42,511 nt of DNA from Jidongwangia harbinensis (GTDB taxonomy: Bacteria; Actinomycetota; Actinomycetes; Mycobacteriales; Micromonosporaceae), in assembly GCF_020216025.1 (NCBI RefSeq), contig NZ_JAIWNC010000058.1:1-42511 (forward strand). The letters are read 5' to 3'. The notes below the pieces were generated by a model. It was given only the letters and a program-made list of their open reading frames with translations, was not told the DNA's origin and searched no databases. The position numbers and the translations under genes are program-made. Positions 14,529 through 23,394 of this stretch are shown piece after piece. Positions within the stretch are counted from its first letter, which is position 1. Every line of letters starts with the position of its first letter.

Positions 14529-14946
14529 TCCTTCAACCCTATCGTTGAACCACGAATTGGAGACTTCTCGCGATTCTCAGCAGCTAGGCACAGCACAACC
14601 TTCAACTACCTGCGGAGGGGGAAAGCTCCGCGCCGGCCCCGGGCCACCGACGTCTACGCGGTGCGGTGGCGCCGTTTCTCCACCCGCCGTCAGGGGGCCG
14701 GCCGGCGGCGTGTGGTGTCGGGGTGCGGTGGGTGCCTTGTCTTCACACGCGGGCGGGGAGGGCGGGCGGCGTGTGGTGTCGGGGTGCGGTGGGTGCCTTG
14801 TCTTCACACGCGGGCGGGGACAGCGGACCGTGCCGGCCCGGCGCGGCGTTGCTGATCATCCCGGCGTGCTTCCGGCGGCGCTTCGGTTCCGGCCTCGTGG
14901 CGCACATGGGAACCTACAACCGGTTCACCACGGGGAAGGGCCCGCC
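14529..14946. other. Non-coding region between the esterase and secreted-protein genes
   Basis: 418 bases with no supported gene. They hold the putative esterase promoter at the left end, the 55-bp duplicated unit (14705-14820), and GGGGAAGGG (14933-14941) as a probable ribosome site for the gene at 14947. Confidence 0.6.
14705..14820. repeat. 55-bp perfect direct repeat, two copies
   Basis: Positions 14705-14759 and 14766-14820 are identical, separated by GGGCGG, giving a 61-bp period. Each copy begins GCGGCGTGTGG and contains GCGTGTG and CACACGC, which can pair as a hairpin. Confidence 0.9.
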
Positions 14947-15543
14947 ATGATCGATCTGTCCACGGATCCGCCGCCACCCGAGCCGGGCCGACCCGGGATG
15001 CCCCGGCGGCGGTTGCTGCTCGCCGGCCTCTGTGGACTCGCCGGTGGCGCCGGCGGTGCGTGGGTGACCGTGTCGCTGAGCGGGCGCGACCGGCCGGCCG
15101 TGGCCGCCGACAGCGTCGCCGCGGTGGAACAGGCCGGTACGCCCGGCGCGTTCGCCGACCTGGCCACGGCCGGGCCGTCCGTCACGGTGATCGTCGGCCG
15201 GTCCGGCCGGTGCGCCGTCACCGTCGGTGCGACCGTCGCGTACGGGTCCACGAACGACGGCATCCTGTCCCAGGGCGGGGCGGTCTCGTTCGAGGCGACC
15301 GGCGCGAACACGCAGCCGCCGAGCCTGGAGCGCGCGGGCCGCTCGTTCCTGTCGCTCAGCGGCATCGAGGTCCCGTTCAGCGTGACGCAGACGATCTCGT
15401 TCACGACCGTGCTCGACGGCCTCGGCCGGGGACGGACGACGTTCACCGCGAAGTACCACGTCGAGGGCGGCTCGCCCGTGCCGGTGTTCTTCAGCGACCG
15501 CACCATCGTCGTCACCACGCTGGCCGGCGTAACCGGTGGATAG
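14947..15543 (+). CDS. Exported protein of unknown function
   Basis: The protein has 198 residues. A pro-rich N-terminus is followed by RRRLLLAGLCGLAGGAGG (20-37), which fits a Tat-like or Sec signal or membrane anchor. The mature part is beta-rich (SVTVIVGRSGRCAVTVGATV, PFSVTQTISFTTVLDGLG, TTFTAKYHVEGG), like an immunoglobulin-type sandwich. No catalytic motif is seen. Similar small secreted proteins are common in Actinoplanes-type genomes, mostly uncharacterised. The downstream VOC gene starts just after it. Confidence 0.6.
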   Translation: MIDLSTDPPPPEPGRPGMPRRRLLLAGLCGLAGGAGGAWVTVSLSGRDRPAVAADSVAAVEQAGTPGAFADLATAGPSVTVIVGRSGRCAVTVGATVAYGSTNDGILSQGGAVSFEATGANTQPPSLERAGRSFLSLSGIEVPFSVTQTISFTTVLDGLGRGRTTFTAKYHVEGGSPVPVFFSDRTIVVTTLAGVTGG

Positions 15544-15552
15544 GATCTCGGC

Positions 15553-16302
15553 GTGGCGCTGCGGCCGGTCCAGGTGAACATCAAGGCTATGGACCACCCG
15601 GCGGTCGGGCGGTTCTGGGCGGCGGCGCTCGGCTGGCGGGCGTACCCCGGGGGATCCGGCCTGACCACCTACGTCGGGCCGCACGGCGGGCTGGTCTGGC
15701 CGGACCCGGTGGTCGTCGGCATCGACGTCGTGCCCGTTCCGGACGCCAGGACGGCGACGAAGAACCGGGTGCACCTGGACCTCGCCACCACCTCCGCGGC
15801 CCACCAGGCGGACCTGGTCGCGCGCCTGCGCGCGCTCGGTGCGACACCCGCGGACGTGGGCCAGGGCGACGTGCCGTGGACGGTCCTCGCCGACCCGGAG
15901 GGCAACGAGTTCTGCGTACGGGAACCCCGGGCGGAGCACCGGGGCACCGGGCCGATCGCCGGGGTGGTGGTGGACTGCGCGGATCCGCCGGCCATGGCCC
16001 GGTTCTGGGGTGCGGCGACGGACTGGACCCGGCACCGCACGACCGACGATCACGCCGTGCTGCGCTCCGCCGCGGACGTGGGCCCGTACCTCGAGTTCCG
16101 CCGCACGCCCGGCCGGACGGCCGCGCCGGGCCGCGTCCATCTCGACCTGCTGCCGTGCCCCGGCGACGACCAGGCCGCGGAGGTGACCCGCCTGAAGGCC
16201 CTCGGCGCCACCGACCTCGATCTCGGCCAGGGCGACGTCCCGTGGACCTGCCTGACCGACCCGGAGGGCCACGAGTTCTGCGTCCTCGGCCCCGCGCACT
16301 GA
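15553..16302 (+). CDS. Two-domain VOC (glyoxalase-like) protein
   Basis: The protein has 249 residues in two halves that mirror each other: HPAVGRFWAAALGWR / NRVHLDLA / GQGDVPWTVLADPEGNEFCV and PAMARFWGAATDWT / RVHLDLLP / GQGDVPWTCLTDPEGHEFCV. This is the VOC/glyoxalase-like fold duplicated in one chain, and each half keeps the RVHLDL strand and the DPEG(N/H)EFCV end that carries metal ligands in the family. Substrate unknown; relatives include bleomycin-resistance-type and dioxygenase-type proteins. A TAGGAT box six bases before the GTG implies a leaderless start. The downstream SRPBCC gene follows 33 bases later. Confidence 0.85.
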   Translation: MALRPVQVNIKAMDHPAVGRFWAAALGWRAYPGGSGLTTYVGPHGGLVWPDPVVVGIDVVPVPDARTATKNRVHLDLATTSAAHQADLVARLRALGATPADVGQGDVPWTVLADPEGNEFCVREPRAEHRGTGPIAGVVVDCADPPAMARFWGAATDWTRHRTTDDHAVLRSAADVGPYLEFRRTPGRTAAPGRVHLDLLPCPGDDQAAEVTRLKALGATDLDLGQGDVPWTCLTDPEGHEFCVLGPAH

Positions 16303-16334
16303 CCGGCGGCCCGGCCGCGTGCTTCGATGGCGGG

Positions 16335-16793
16335 GTGACCGATCACCAGGAAACCGCGCGGGTCGTCAGCGCCACCCGCGACATCGCCGCGCCGGCCGAC
16401 AAGATCTTCGAACTGATCGCCGACCCCGCACAGCAACCCCGCTGGGACGGCAACGACAACCTGGCCGAGGCCACGGCCGGCCAGCGGGTCCGGGCCCTCG
16501 GCGCGGTCTTCACCATGACCAACACCAGCGGCAACGTCCGGGAGAACCACGTCGTCGAGTACGACGAGGGCCGCCGCCTCGCCTGGACGCCCGCCGAGCC
16601 GGGGCAGCCCGCGCCCGGGCACCTGTGGCGCTGGGAACTGGAACCGGCCGGCCCGGCGCGCACCCGCGTCACGCACACCTACGACTGGTCCCGGCTGACC
16701 GACGAGCGGCGGCTGGACCGGGCCCGGTCGACCACGGCCGACAAGCTGCGAGCGTCCCTGGACCGGCTGGCCGCGCTCGCCGAGGGCGAGTGA
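16335..16793 (+). CDS. SRPBCC (polyketide cyclase/dehydrase-like) protein
   Basis: The protein has 152 residues. Opening SATRDIAAPADKIFELIADP and RWDGNDNLAEA, then GHLWRWELEPAG and RVTHTYDWSRL are typical of the START/Bet-v1-like SRPBCC superfamily with a large hydrophobic cavity. Such proteins bind lipids or aromatic intermediates or act as stress-associated cofactors; no activity is assignable. GTG start chosen six bases after TTCGAT, a leaderless arrangement. It is followed by a 40-residue ORF. Confidence 0.85.
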   Translation: MTDHQETARVVSATRDIAAPADKIFELIADPAQQPRWDGNDNLAEATAGQRVRALGAVFTMTNTSGNVRENHVVEYDEGRRLAWTPAEPGQPAPGHLWRWELEPAGPARTRVTHTYDWSRLTDERRLDRARSTTADKLRASLDRLAALAEGE

Positions 16794-16808
16794 GCGCGGG
16801 CGCTGCCC

Positions 16809-16931
16809 GTGGTGACCAGTGCGGCCACCGCCTGGGTCATGCGCAAGACCCGCCTGCCCGCTTTCGCCACCCCGGTGGTGACGCTGGCGATCGGCGGCGC
16901 CGCCGCCAAGCTGGCCCAGCGGATCCGCTGA
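16809..16931 (+). CDS. Possible 40-residue protein
   Basis: In-frame after the SRPBCC stop, a GTG at 16809 opens 40 codons containing SAATAWVMRKTRLPAFATPV and ending KLAQRIR. Almost every codon ends in G or C, which favours coding. It has a short Gly/Ala-rich hydrophobic centre, with no family known to me. No ribosome site is evident; the start could be the second GTG or an upstream CTG. Confidence 0.4.
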   Translation: MVTSAATAWVMRKTRLPAFATPVVTLAIGGAAAKLAQRIR

Positions 16932-16971
16932 TCGGTCCCCGCCGGGGTGGCCGGTGCGCCACCCTGGTGGG

Positions 16972-18087
16972 GTGACCGACGACCGCATCCTGGGTCATCT
17001 CGCGCGCCGCTTCGCGATCAGCGAGGAGAACATCGCCACCGAGGCGCTCAGCTGGCTGCTGCGCGCCCCGGCCGCGCGGGCCGCGATCGCCGGGCTGGCC
17101 CGGGCCGCCGACTGCGCCGTGCCGGCCGACCTGACGTTCGTCGGGCAGGTCGGCGCGGAGGGCACCGGGCGGCCGGACATCGTCGGCTCCGACTCCGCCG
17201 GCGTGGAACGGCTGATCGTCGAGGCGAAGTTCGGCGCCGGGCTGACCGAGCAGCAACCGGGCGGCTATCTGCGGCGACTGCCCGCCGACACGGACGCGAT
17301 GCTGCTCGTGGTGGCGCCCAGCGCGCGCCTGCCCACGCTGTGGGTGGAGCTGCTGCGCGCGGTGCCGGAACTGGCCGCGTCCGCACCGGCGCCGTCCGCG
17401 GTCGGCCCGGTGGGCATGCTGCACACCCGGATCGGTACGCATACCACCCTGGCCCTGGTCAGCTGGCGCAGCCTGGTCACCCGGGTGCTGGACGGCCTGC
17501 GCGCCGCGGACGAGTTCACGCTGGCGCAGGACGCGGAGCAACTGCTGGCGCTGACCGAGGTGATGGACAGCGCCGCCTACGTGCCGGTCAAACCGGGCGA
17601 TCTGGACCAGCGCACCGGCCACCTGGTGCACCAGTTGGAACGCATCGTCGACCGCACGTACCGGGACATCGAGAACGACCCCACGTCGCCGGCCGAGGCG
17701 TACCGGAGCAGATCGTCGCACGGCCGCATCTTCTACGGCTGGTACCTGCGCAGCCGCCGTACCCGGGTGGCGATCTGGTTCGGGTTCCTGCCCCGCACCT
17801 GGGCGCGCTTCGGCATCTCACCGCTGTGGGTGCAGACCACCAGCGGCTGGAACCGGCACCGGATCCAGCAGGCGCTGGGCGGGTTGCACGAGCCCGGCCA
17901 GGCCGGGCTCTTCGAGGACCAGGGCTTTGTCAGCCCGTTGACGATCCCGGTGTACGCCAGCGAGGCCGAGGTCACCGCGAGCCTGCGCGGCCAGTTGGAG
18001 GATTTCCTGGCCCGGCTCGACGCGGTGGTGCCGCCGGACGAGTCACCGGTGCCGGACGAGCCCATCGACGACGAGGAGTCGATCTGA
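16972..18087 (+). CDS. Possible PD-(D/E)XK nuclease-like protein
   Basis: The protein has 371 residues. The N-terminal domain has E24 in ENIATEALSWLL, RPDIVG (D69) and LIVEAKFGAG (E84, K86), spaced as in PD-(D/E)XK folds, where these residues bind metal and catalyse cleavage. The remainder reads as a helical plus beta domain (RIFYGWYLRSRRTRVAIWFGF) of unknown function, with an acidic tail. Many actinobacterial relatives are orphan genes that may act in defence or DNA repair. GTG at 16972 is six bases after CACCCT, as at the neighbouring leaderless starts; a GTG at 16954 would add six residues. Confidence 0.55.
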   Translation: MTDDRILGHLARRFAISEENIATEALSWLLRAPAARAAIAGLARAADCAVPADLTFVGQVGAEGTGRPDIVGSDSAGVERLIVEAKFGAGLTEQQPGGYLRRLPADTDAMLLVVAPSARLPTLWVELLRAVPELAASAPAPSAVGPVGMLHTRIGTHTTLALVSWRSLVTRVLDGLRAADEFTLAQDAEQLLALTEVMDSAAYVPVKPGDLDQRTGHLVHQLERIVDRTYRDIENDPTSPAEAYRSRSSHGRIFYGWYLRSRRTRVAIWFGFLPRTWARFGISPLWVQTTSGWNRHRIQQALGGLHEPGQAGLFEDQGFVSPLTIPVYASEAEVTASLRGQLEDFLARLDAVVPPDESPVPDEPIDDEESI

Positions 18088-18111
18088 CGTTGCGTTTTCG
18101 TTCATCGGTGT

Positions 18112-18121
18112 GCATTAATGC
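18112..18121. promoter_or_regulatory. GCATTAATGC palindrome upstream of the GH2 gene
   Basis: A perfect 10-bp AT-rich palindrome lies 40 bases before the glycosidase ATG in the only AT-rich patch of this region. A LacI-family or similar sugar regulator site is possible; no regulator gene is adjacent. Confidence 0.3.
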
Positions 18122-18160
18122 TCGAATCCGTGATGTTCACCGGCCGGCGAAGGAACACGC

Positions 18161-21100
18161 ATGTTCAGACCGACACGAGTCATCCAAGCCGCGGTCACCG
18201 CAGCTGCCGTCGTCCTCAGTGTCCTGACCGCCGGTCCACCCGCGACCGCGGCGCCGGCCGATCCACCGCGACACGGGCTCAAGGGCGAGTACTTCCAGAT
18301 GTCCGCGCCCGGCGCCCGCGACTTCGGGCAGTTGGGCGGGGTGGCGCTCGACCCGAACATCGACTTCCCCAACCTGGTGCCGTCGTTCGAGTCGATGACC
18401 GGCCGGACCGAGCACACCACCGCACGCTGGACCGGGCAGATCACCGCCCCGGCCGCCGGTGACTACACGTTCCACGCGATCGGGGACAACGGCTTCCGGC
18501 TGTTCGTCGACGGCCGGGCCGTGATCGACCACTGGGTCGGCGACTGGGACGTGGAGCAGCACAGCGCCCCGGTGCGCCTGGACGCGGGCCGGGCGTACGA
18601 CATCCGGCTGGAGATGTTCCAGGACACCGGCGGTGCCAACATGTTCCTCCGCTGGTCCAGCCCGGCGCTGGCCAAGCAGATCGTGCCCGAGTCGGCGTTC
18701 ACGCCACCGGCGGACTTCCAGGTCTTCCCGGTCGAGCTGACCGTCCGGGAGAGCGGGGCCGCGCTGGTCGCCGCGTTCCGTGGCCCGGTCACCGGCGGCG
18801 GCGACCTGGCCGGTCACCTCACCGTCGAGGCCGACACCACGCCGATCCCGGTGAGCGGCGTGACGGTCGAGGGCGCCCGGCTCGTGGTCCGCCTCGGCGC
18901 CCCGGTGCAGAAGGGACAGCGGGTCCGCTTCTCCTACGACGGCGAGGGCGGCCTGCGCGCCGGCGGCGAGGTGGTGCCGCAGATCGTGCGCAACGCGGTC
19001 AACCACTCGGCGCACCGGCTGATGACCACCTGGGGCAAGAACCTGGACACCCGCAACCCGCTGCCCGAGTACCCGCGGCCGCAGCAGGTCCGCCCGCGGT
19101 GGCAGAACCTGAACGGGCCGTGGGAGTTCGCCGCCGCCCGCGACGGCGAGCAGCCGGTCTTCGGACGTACCCTGGGTGAGCGGATCGTGGTGCCGTTCCC
19201 GGTCGAGTCGCAACTGTCCGGGCTGGAGCGCCACGAGGACCACATGTTCTACCGGCGGCTGGTCACCGTGCCCGCCGGCTGGCGGATCGGTGGCGGCGAG
19301 CGGTTGCGGCTGCACTTCGGCGCGGTCGACCACCACGCCCGGGTGTGGGTCAACGGCCGGCCGGTCGCCGAGCACACCGGCGGCTACACGGCGTTCAGCG
19401 CGGACATCACCGACGCCGTGGTGCCGGGCGGCAAGCAGGAGATCGTCGTCGCGGTCACCGACACCACCGGCGACAACCAGCCGATCGGCAAGCAGTCGCG
19501 CAACCCGGGCGGGATCGTCTACACGCCGTCGTCCGGCATCTGGCAGACCGTCTGGATGGAACCGGTGCCCGCGGCCGCGATCGACGACGTCGTCACCACA
19601 CCGGCCCGGGACAACCGCAGCGTCACGGTCACCGCGGCGTCGGCCGGTGCCTCCGCGCAGGCGACGGTCACCGTGACCGCCCGGGACCACCGCGGCGAGA
19701 AGGTGGCCACCGCGACCGGCCGGGCGAACGCGGCGATCACGCTGCCGATCGCCAAGCCGCGACTGTGGAGCCCGGACGACCCGTACCTGTACGACCTGGA
19801 CGTCACGCTCGCCGAGGGTGCCGCCACCGACCGGGTGACCAGCTACTTCGGCCTGCGTACGATCGAGGTCAAGCAGGTCGGCGGCTTCCCCAAGCTGGTG
19901 CTCAACGGTAAGCCGATCTTCTCCCTGGCCATGCTGGACCAGGGCTTCTACCCCGACGGCCTGCACACCCAGCCCAGCGACCAGGCTCTGGTCTTCGACC
20001 TGCGGGCGCAGAAGGACCTCGGGTTCAACGCGGTCCGCAAGCACATCAAGGTCGAGCCGGCGCGCTGGTACTACCACGCCGACCGGCTCGGGCTGCTGGT
20101 CTGGCAGGACTTCGTCTCGGCGAACATCACCAACGAGGCCGGCCAGGAGGCGTTCGTCACCGAGGGCCGCCGGATGATGCGGCAGCTGCACAGCTCGCCG
20201 TCGGTGATCGGGTGGATCGTGTTCAACGAGGGCTGGGGGGAGTGGGACCGCGCCGCCACCGGCCGGCTCACCGAATCCGTCAAGGCCGCCGACCCGTCCC
20301 GCGTCGTCAGCGCGCACAGCGGCGTCAACTGCTGCTCGTCCAAGGGCGACTCCGGGGCCGGCGACGTGATCGACCACCACGACTACGTCAACAACGACCC
20401 GCCGTTCCCGGACGCCACCCGGATGGCGATGGACGGCGAACACGGCGGCTTCACGCTGCGCACCCCGGGACACATGTGGCCCGGCGCCCCGGCCGCGATC
20501 TACAGCGGGGTGGCCGACAAGGCGGCGCTGACCGCGAAGTACGTCGACAACACCCGCACCTTCTATCTGGAGGCGGCCGGCGCGGAACTGTCCGGTTCGG
20601 TCTACACCCAGGTCACCGACCTGGAGAACGAGCTCAACGGCCTGTGGACCTACGACCGCAGGAAGATCAAGGTCGACCCCGGTCCGGTCCGGGAGATCAA
20701 CCGCCAGGTGATCGCCGCGGGCGCCGCCGCCGGTGGGTACGCCGACTACCCGGGCGCCGGCTCGTGGTCGCTCGACGAGGGCACCGGGCGGGTGGCCCGG
20801 GACGGCACCGGCGACCGCGATCTGACGCTCACCGACAACGCGCAGTGGGCCGGCGGCAAGAACGGCAAGGCGCTGCGGTTCGGCGGCGACGGCGGGTTCG
20901 CCGAGACCGCGTCGCCGGTCGTGGACACCCGCGGCGCCTACACCGTCTCGGCGTGGGTGACGCTGGACGCGCTGCCCGGCAACTACGCCACCATCGTCAG
21001 CCAGGACGGCCGGCGCCGGGAGAACCCGTTCTACCTGCAGTACGGCCAGGGCGCGTTCGCGTTCAGCCTGCCCGGCGGCGTGCGGGCGCGGGCACCGATG

Positions 21101-21355
21101 ACGCCGGAGCTGGGCCGCTGGTACCACGTGACCGGGGTCCGCGACGCCGCCGGTGAGCTGCGGCTGTTCGTCGACGGCCGGCGCGTGGCGACCACGGCGG
21201 GCGGTGCCGGCGACGTCAGCACCGGGCCGCTGGCGGTCGGGCGGGCGCGGTGGAGCGGGCAGAACACCGACTACTGGAACGGGTCGATCGACGACGTGCG
21301 GGTGGTGAACCGGGCGCTGTCCGACGCGGAGGTGGCGGCCCTGTCGGCCGGCTAG
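18161..21355 (+). CDS. Secreted GH2 glycosidase with PA14 and LamG domains
   Basis: The protein has 1,064 residues. A Sec signal peptide (about 1-30, ending ATAAPADPP) is followed by a PA14 domain (about 39-190; GLKGEYFQM, RLFVDGRAVIDHW, NMFLRWSSP), a spacer, the GH2 sugar-binding, immunoglobulin-like and TIM-barrel domains (about 310-850), and a LamG/concanavalin-type domain (about 900-1062; RLFVDGRRVATTAGG, SIDDVRVVNRALSDAEVA). Catalytic residues fit GH2: acid/base E690 in FNEGWGEW and nucleophile E760 in MDGEHGG, 70 residues apart. Clan GH-A beta-galactosidase, glucuronidase or mannosidase activity is possible; the exact glycan is not clear. PA14 and LamG modules suggest binding to polysaccharide. 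ATG at 18161 lies after GAAGGA. Confidence 0.85.
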   Translation: MFRPTRVIQAAVTAAAVVLSVLTAGPPATAAPADPPRHGLKGEYFQMSAPGARDFGQLGGVALDPNIDFPNLVPSFESMTGRTEHTTARWTGQITAPAAGDYTFHAIGDNGFRLFVDGRAVIDHWVGDWDVEQHSAPVRLDAGRAYDIRLEMFQDTGGANMFLRWSSPALAKQIVPESAFTPPADFQVFPVELTVRESGAALVAAFRGPVTGGGDLAGHLTVEADTTPIPVSGVTVEGARLVVRLGAPVQKGQRVRFSYDGEGGLRAGGEVVPQIVRNAVNHSAHRLMTTWGKNLDTRNPLPEYPRPQQVRPRWQNLNGPWEFAAARDGEQPVFGRTLGERIVVPFPVESQLSGLERHEDHMFYRRLVTVPAGWRIGGGERLRLHFGAVDHHARVWVNGRPVAEHTGGYTAFSADITDAVVPGGKQEIVVAVTDTTGDNQPIGKQSRNPGGIVYTPSSGIWQTVWMEPVPAAAIDDVVTTPARDNRSVTVTAASAGASAQATVTVTARDHRGEKVATATGRANAAITLPIAKPRLWSPDDPYLYDLDVTLAEGAATDRVTSYFGLRTIEVKQVGGFPKLVLNGKPIFSLAMLDQGFYPDGLHTQPSDQALVFDLRAQKDLGFNAVRKHIKVEPARWYYHADRLGLLVWQDFVSANITNEAGQEAFVTEGRRMMRQLHSSPSVIGWIVFNEGWGEWDRAATGRLTESVKAADPSRVVSAHSGVNCCSSKGDSGAGDVIDHHDYVNNDPPFPDATRMAMDGEHGGFTLRTPGHMWPGAPAAIYSGVADKAALTAKYVDNTRTFYLEAAGAELSGSVYTQVTDLENELNGLWTYDRRKIKVDPGPVREINRQVIAAGAAAGGYADYPGAGSWSLDEGTGRVARDGTGDRDLTLTDNAQWAGGKNGKALRFGGDGGFAETASPVVDTRGAYTVSAWVTLDALPGNYATIVSQDGRRRENPFYLQYGQGAFAFSLPGGVRARAPMTPELGRWYHVTGVRDAAGELRLFVDGRRVATTAGGAGDVSTGPLAVGRARWSGQNTDYWNGSIDDVRVVNRALSDAEVAALSAG

Positions 21356-21361
21356 CCGCGG

Positions 21362-22138
21362 CTACGCCGGCGGGTGGACGCCGCGCACCGCCCAGGCCCG
21401 GGCGGTGAGGGCGATCGACCCGCCGGCGGCGGTCGGCAGGCCGGCCCGCACCCGGTCGCGGAGCGCGGCCCGCCGGTCCTCCGGCAGCGACATCACGTAC
21501 GCCGGTGCCGCGCCCTGCCCGCCGAGGAACGGGCGCCAGAAGTCGTCGAAGTCGGCGAACACGGTCGGGATGTCGATCGCCCGGGTGCTCACCTCGGCCA
21601 GCCCGGCCGCCGCCCACAGCTCCCGCAGCGGCCCGGGCCGGCACATCGCGAACCGGATCGCCTCGTCCCGCGCCCAGGCCGCCGGGTCGAGCGCGACCGC
21701 CGCGTCCCACACGTGCCGCATCATCGTCATGCCCTCGGCGTAGTCCCAGACGTACGCGGCGACCACCCCGCCGGGCGCGGCGGCCCGGGCCAGTTCGGCG
21801 ACGGCGACCGGCGGTTCCGGGACGAAGTTCAGCGCCAGCCCGCTCACCACCGCGTCGAACGACCTGTCGCGCACCGGCAACGCCCGGGCGTCCCCGGCCG
21901 CGCGGAGGCCCGCGGCGTCGCGCAGGAAGCCCCGCGACGGGTCCACCCCGACCACCCGGGCCGGCGCCGCACCGGCGACGACCGCCGCGGTCAGCGCCCC
22001 GGTCCCGCAGCCCACGTCGAGCCAGCGGCGCCCCGGCGGCACGTCCGCCCAGCGCACGAAATCCCGGGCCACCGCCCGGCTCCAGCGCCCGACGTACGCC
22101 TCGTACGCGCCGCCGACCTCCCACCGGTCCCGGACCAT
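21362..22138 (-). CDS. Class I SAM-dependent methyltransferase
   Basis: The protein has 258 residues; the ATG at 22138 follows GGGAGGG. Motif I RRWLDVGCGTGALTAAVV (38-55), VVGVDPS with the acidic end of strand 2, GDARALPVRDRSFDAVVSGLALNF and APGGVVAAYVWDY are the usual Rossmann-fold methyltransferase blocks. Residues 1-20 (AYEAYVGRWSRAVARDFV) resemble the family that methylates small metabolites. Last gene of the phosphoribosyltransferase/HAD/methyltransferase operon, 15 bases after the HAD stop. Substrate unknown. Confidence 0.85.
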   Translation of the reverse strand: MVRDRWEVGGAYEAYVGRWSRAVARDFVRWADVPPGRRWLDVGCGTGALTAAVVAGAAPARVVGVDPSRGFLRDAAGLRAAGDARALPVRDRSFDAVVSGLALNFVPEPPVAVAELARAAAPGGVVAAYVWDYAEGMTMMRHVWDAAVALDPAAWARDEAIRFAMCRPGPLRELWAAAGLAEVSTRAIDIPTVFADFDDFWRPFLGGQGAAPAYVMSLPEDRRAALRDRVRAGLPTAAGGSIALTARAWAVRGVHPPA

Positions 22139-22153
22139 GGCGTCACCCTCCCG

Positions 22154-22831
22154 TCACGACAGCCGGTCCGGCAGGTCGAAGACCGAGGCCAGGCGGCGGT
22201 CCGCCGGCACGTCCGCGGCGCCGGCCGGATCGATCAGGTACGCCGGGATGCCGGCGGCCGTCGGCCCGGCGTAGTCGGCGTCGAACGTGTCGCCGACGAA
22301 CACCGCGTCGGCCGGCCGGCAGGACAGCGCGGTGAGCGCGGCCCGGTACATCGCCGGGTGCGGCTTGCGCCGGCCCACGTCCACCGACAGCACCACCGCG
22401 TCGAACAGGTCCGCCACGCCCATCGTGTCCAGCAGGTCCGGGACCATCGACGGGCTGTGCGTGTTGGACACCACCGCCAGGCGGTGCCGGGCCCGCAGCG
22501 ACGCCAGCAGGCCGGGCAGCCCGGCGAGCTGGACCACCCCGGACGACCACTCGTCCAGGTAGGCGGTCTCGAACGCGGCCACCTCGGCCGGGTCCGGCGG
22601 CCGGCCGTGCGCCCGCCGCAGCACCTCGGCGGCCACCGCGGCCATCGAGAACTCGCGGTCGTCGACGTCGCTGCGCCGGTCGAACTCGGTGCCCACCGTG
22701 TCCACCAGCGTGAGGAACGACGGATAGGCCAGGTGCGGCACCAGGGCGTGCGATCGCGGGTACCCCTGCGCGGTGCGGCTGGGCGAGTAGGAGACCAGCG
22801 TGCCGAAGAAGTCGAACAGCACGTGGGTCAT
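22154..22831 (-). CDS. HAD-superfamily hydrolase
   Basis: The protein has 225 residues. The N-terminal HVLFDFFGTLVSYSPSR is motif I with D-x-x-G-T-L; the first Asp is present and the usual second Asp is Phe (FDFFGT), common in phosphonatase or dehalogenase-like HADs. The VVSNTHSPS strand carries motif II, GRRKPHPAMYR gives the motif III Lys, and DAVFVGDTFDADYAGP motif IV. Cap domain of helical type between. Its start overlaps the phosphoribosyltransferase stop (ATGA), so the pair is co-translated; the substrate may be a product of that enzyme, inferred. Confidence 0.85.
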   Translation of the reverse strand: MTHVLFDFFGTLVSYSPSRTAQGYPRSHALVPHLAYPSFLTLVDTVGTEFDRRSDVDDREFSMAAVAAEVLRRAHGRPPDPAEVAAFETAYLDEWSSGVVQLAGLPGLLASLRARHRLAVVSNTHSPSMVPDLLDTMGVADLFDAVVLSVDVGRRKPHPAMYRAALTALSCRPADAVFVGDTFDADYAGPTAAGIPAYLIDPAGAADVPADRRLASVFDLPDRLS

Positions 22832-23394
22832 CGGGCCGGCACCGCGGCGTACACGTGCGGTGCCAGCACGGCCGCGCAGCGCAGGTTGCGGTACCGGCCG
22901 CGGTGGTCCAGTCCGTACCCGACGATCAGGCCGGCCGGCGCGGCGAAGCCGATGTAGGTCGGCGTGCCCTCGAACGCCGGGGTGTCCGCCTTGCGCAGCA
23001 GCGCGCAGACCGCGACCGAGGCGGGCCGCCGCTGGGCCAGATTGCTGATCAACCAGGACATCGTCAGACCGGTATCGATCACTCCGTCCACGATCACGAC
23101 GTTGCGGTCCGTGATGTCCAGATCAAGATCTTTGAGCAGGCGTACGGATCCCGAGGCGCGATTGCGGGTGCTGTACGACCGGATCGCCATCCAGCTGATC
23201 TCCACCTGGTCCGGAAACGCCCGGGCCAGGTCCACCGTGAACGTGGCCGCCCCGCCCAGCACGCCGATCAGCACCGGATCCCGGCCGGCGTAGTCCCGCG
23301 CCAGATCCCGGGCGAGGGCGGCGACCCGGTCCAGGATCTCCTCCTCGGTGAACAACACTGCTGCCAGATCGTCCGCCACGTGCTCGGCGTCCAC
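22828..23394 (-). CDS. Hypoxanthine phosphoribosyltransferase-like protein
   Basis: The protein has 188 residues; the GTG at 23394 sits six bases after AGGAGG. PRPP-binding loop VVIVDGVIDTGLT (99-111) follows the HPRT layout, as do FPDQVEISWMAIRSYS, RLLKDLD and GLDHRGRYRNL. Compared with canonical HPRT (an acidic pair just before IDTG), only one acidic residue (D103) remains and the next is Gly; the catalytic-base Asp in IDTG (D107) is kept. It could salvage hypoxanthine or guanine, or use a different base. It heads the leftward operon and is divergent from the CDP-alcohol phosphatidyltransferase gene. Intergenic 23395-23594 holds no gene I can support. Confidence 0.8.
   Translation of the reverse strand: MDAEHVADDLAAVLFTEEEILDRVAALARDLARDYAGRDPVLIGVLGGAATFTVDLARAFPDQVEISWMAIRSYSTRNRASGSVRLLKDLDLDITDRNVVIVDGVIDTGLTMSWLISNLAQRRPASVAVCALLRKADTPAFEGTPTYIGFAAPAGLIVGYGLDHRGRYRNLRCAAVLAPHVYAAVPAR

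Noticed and set aside
18137..21127. A 996-residue minus-strand reading frame opposite the GH2 gene
   Set aside because: It has the Arg/Gly/Val-rich composition of antisense shadow in high-GC DNA and no recognisable motifs, while the plus strand encodes a complete enzyme.
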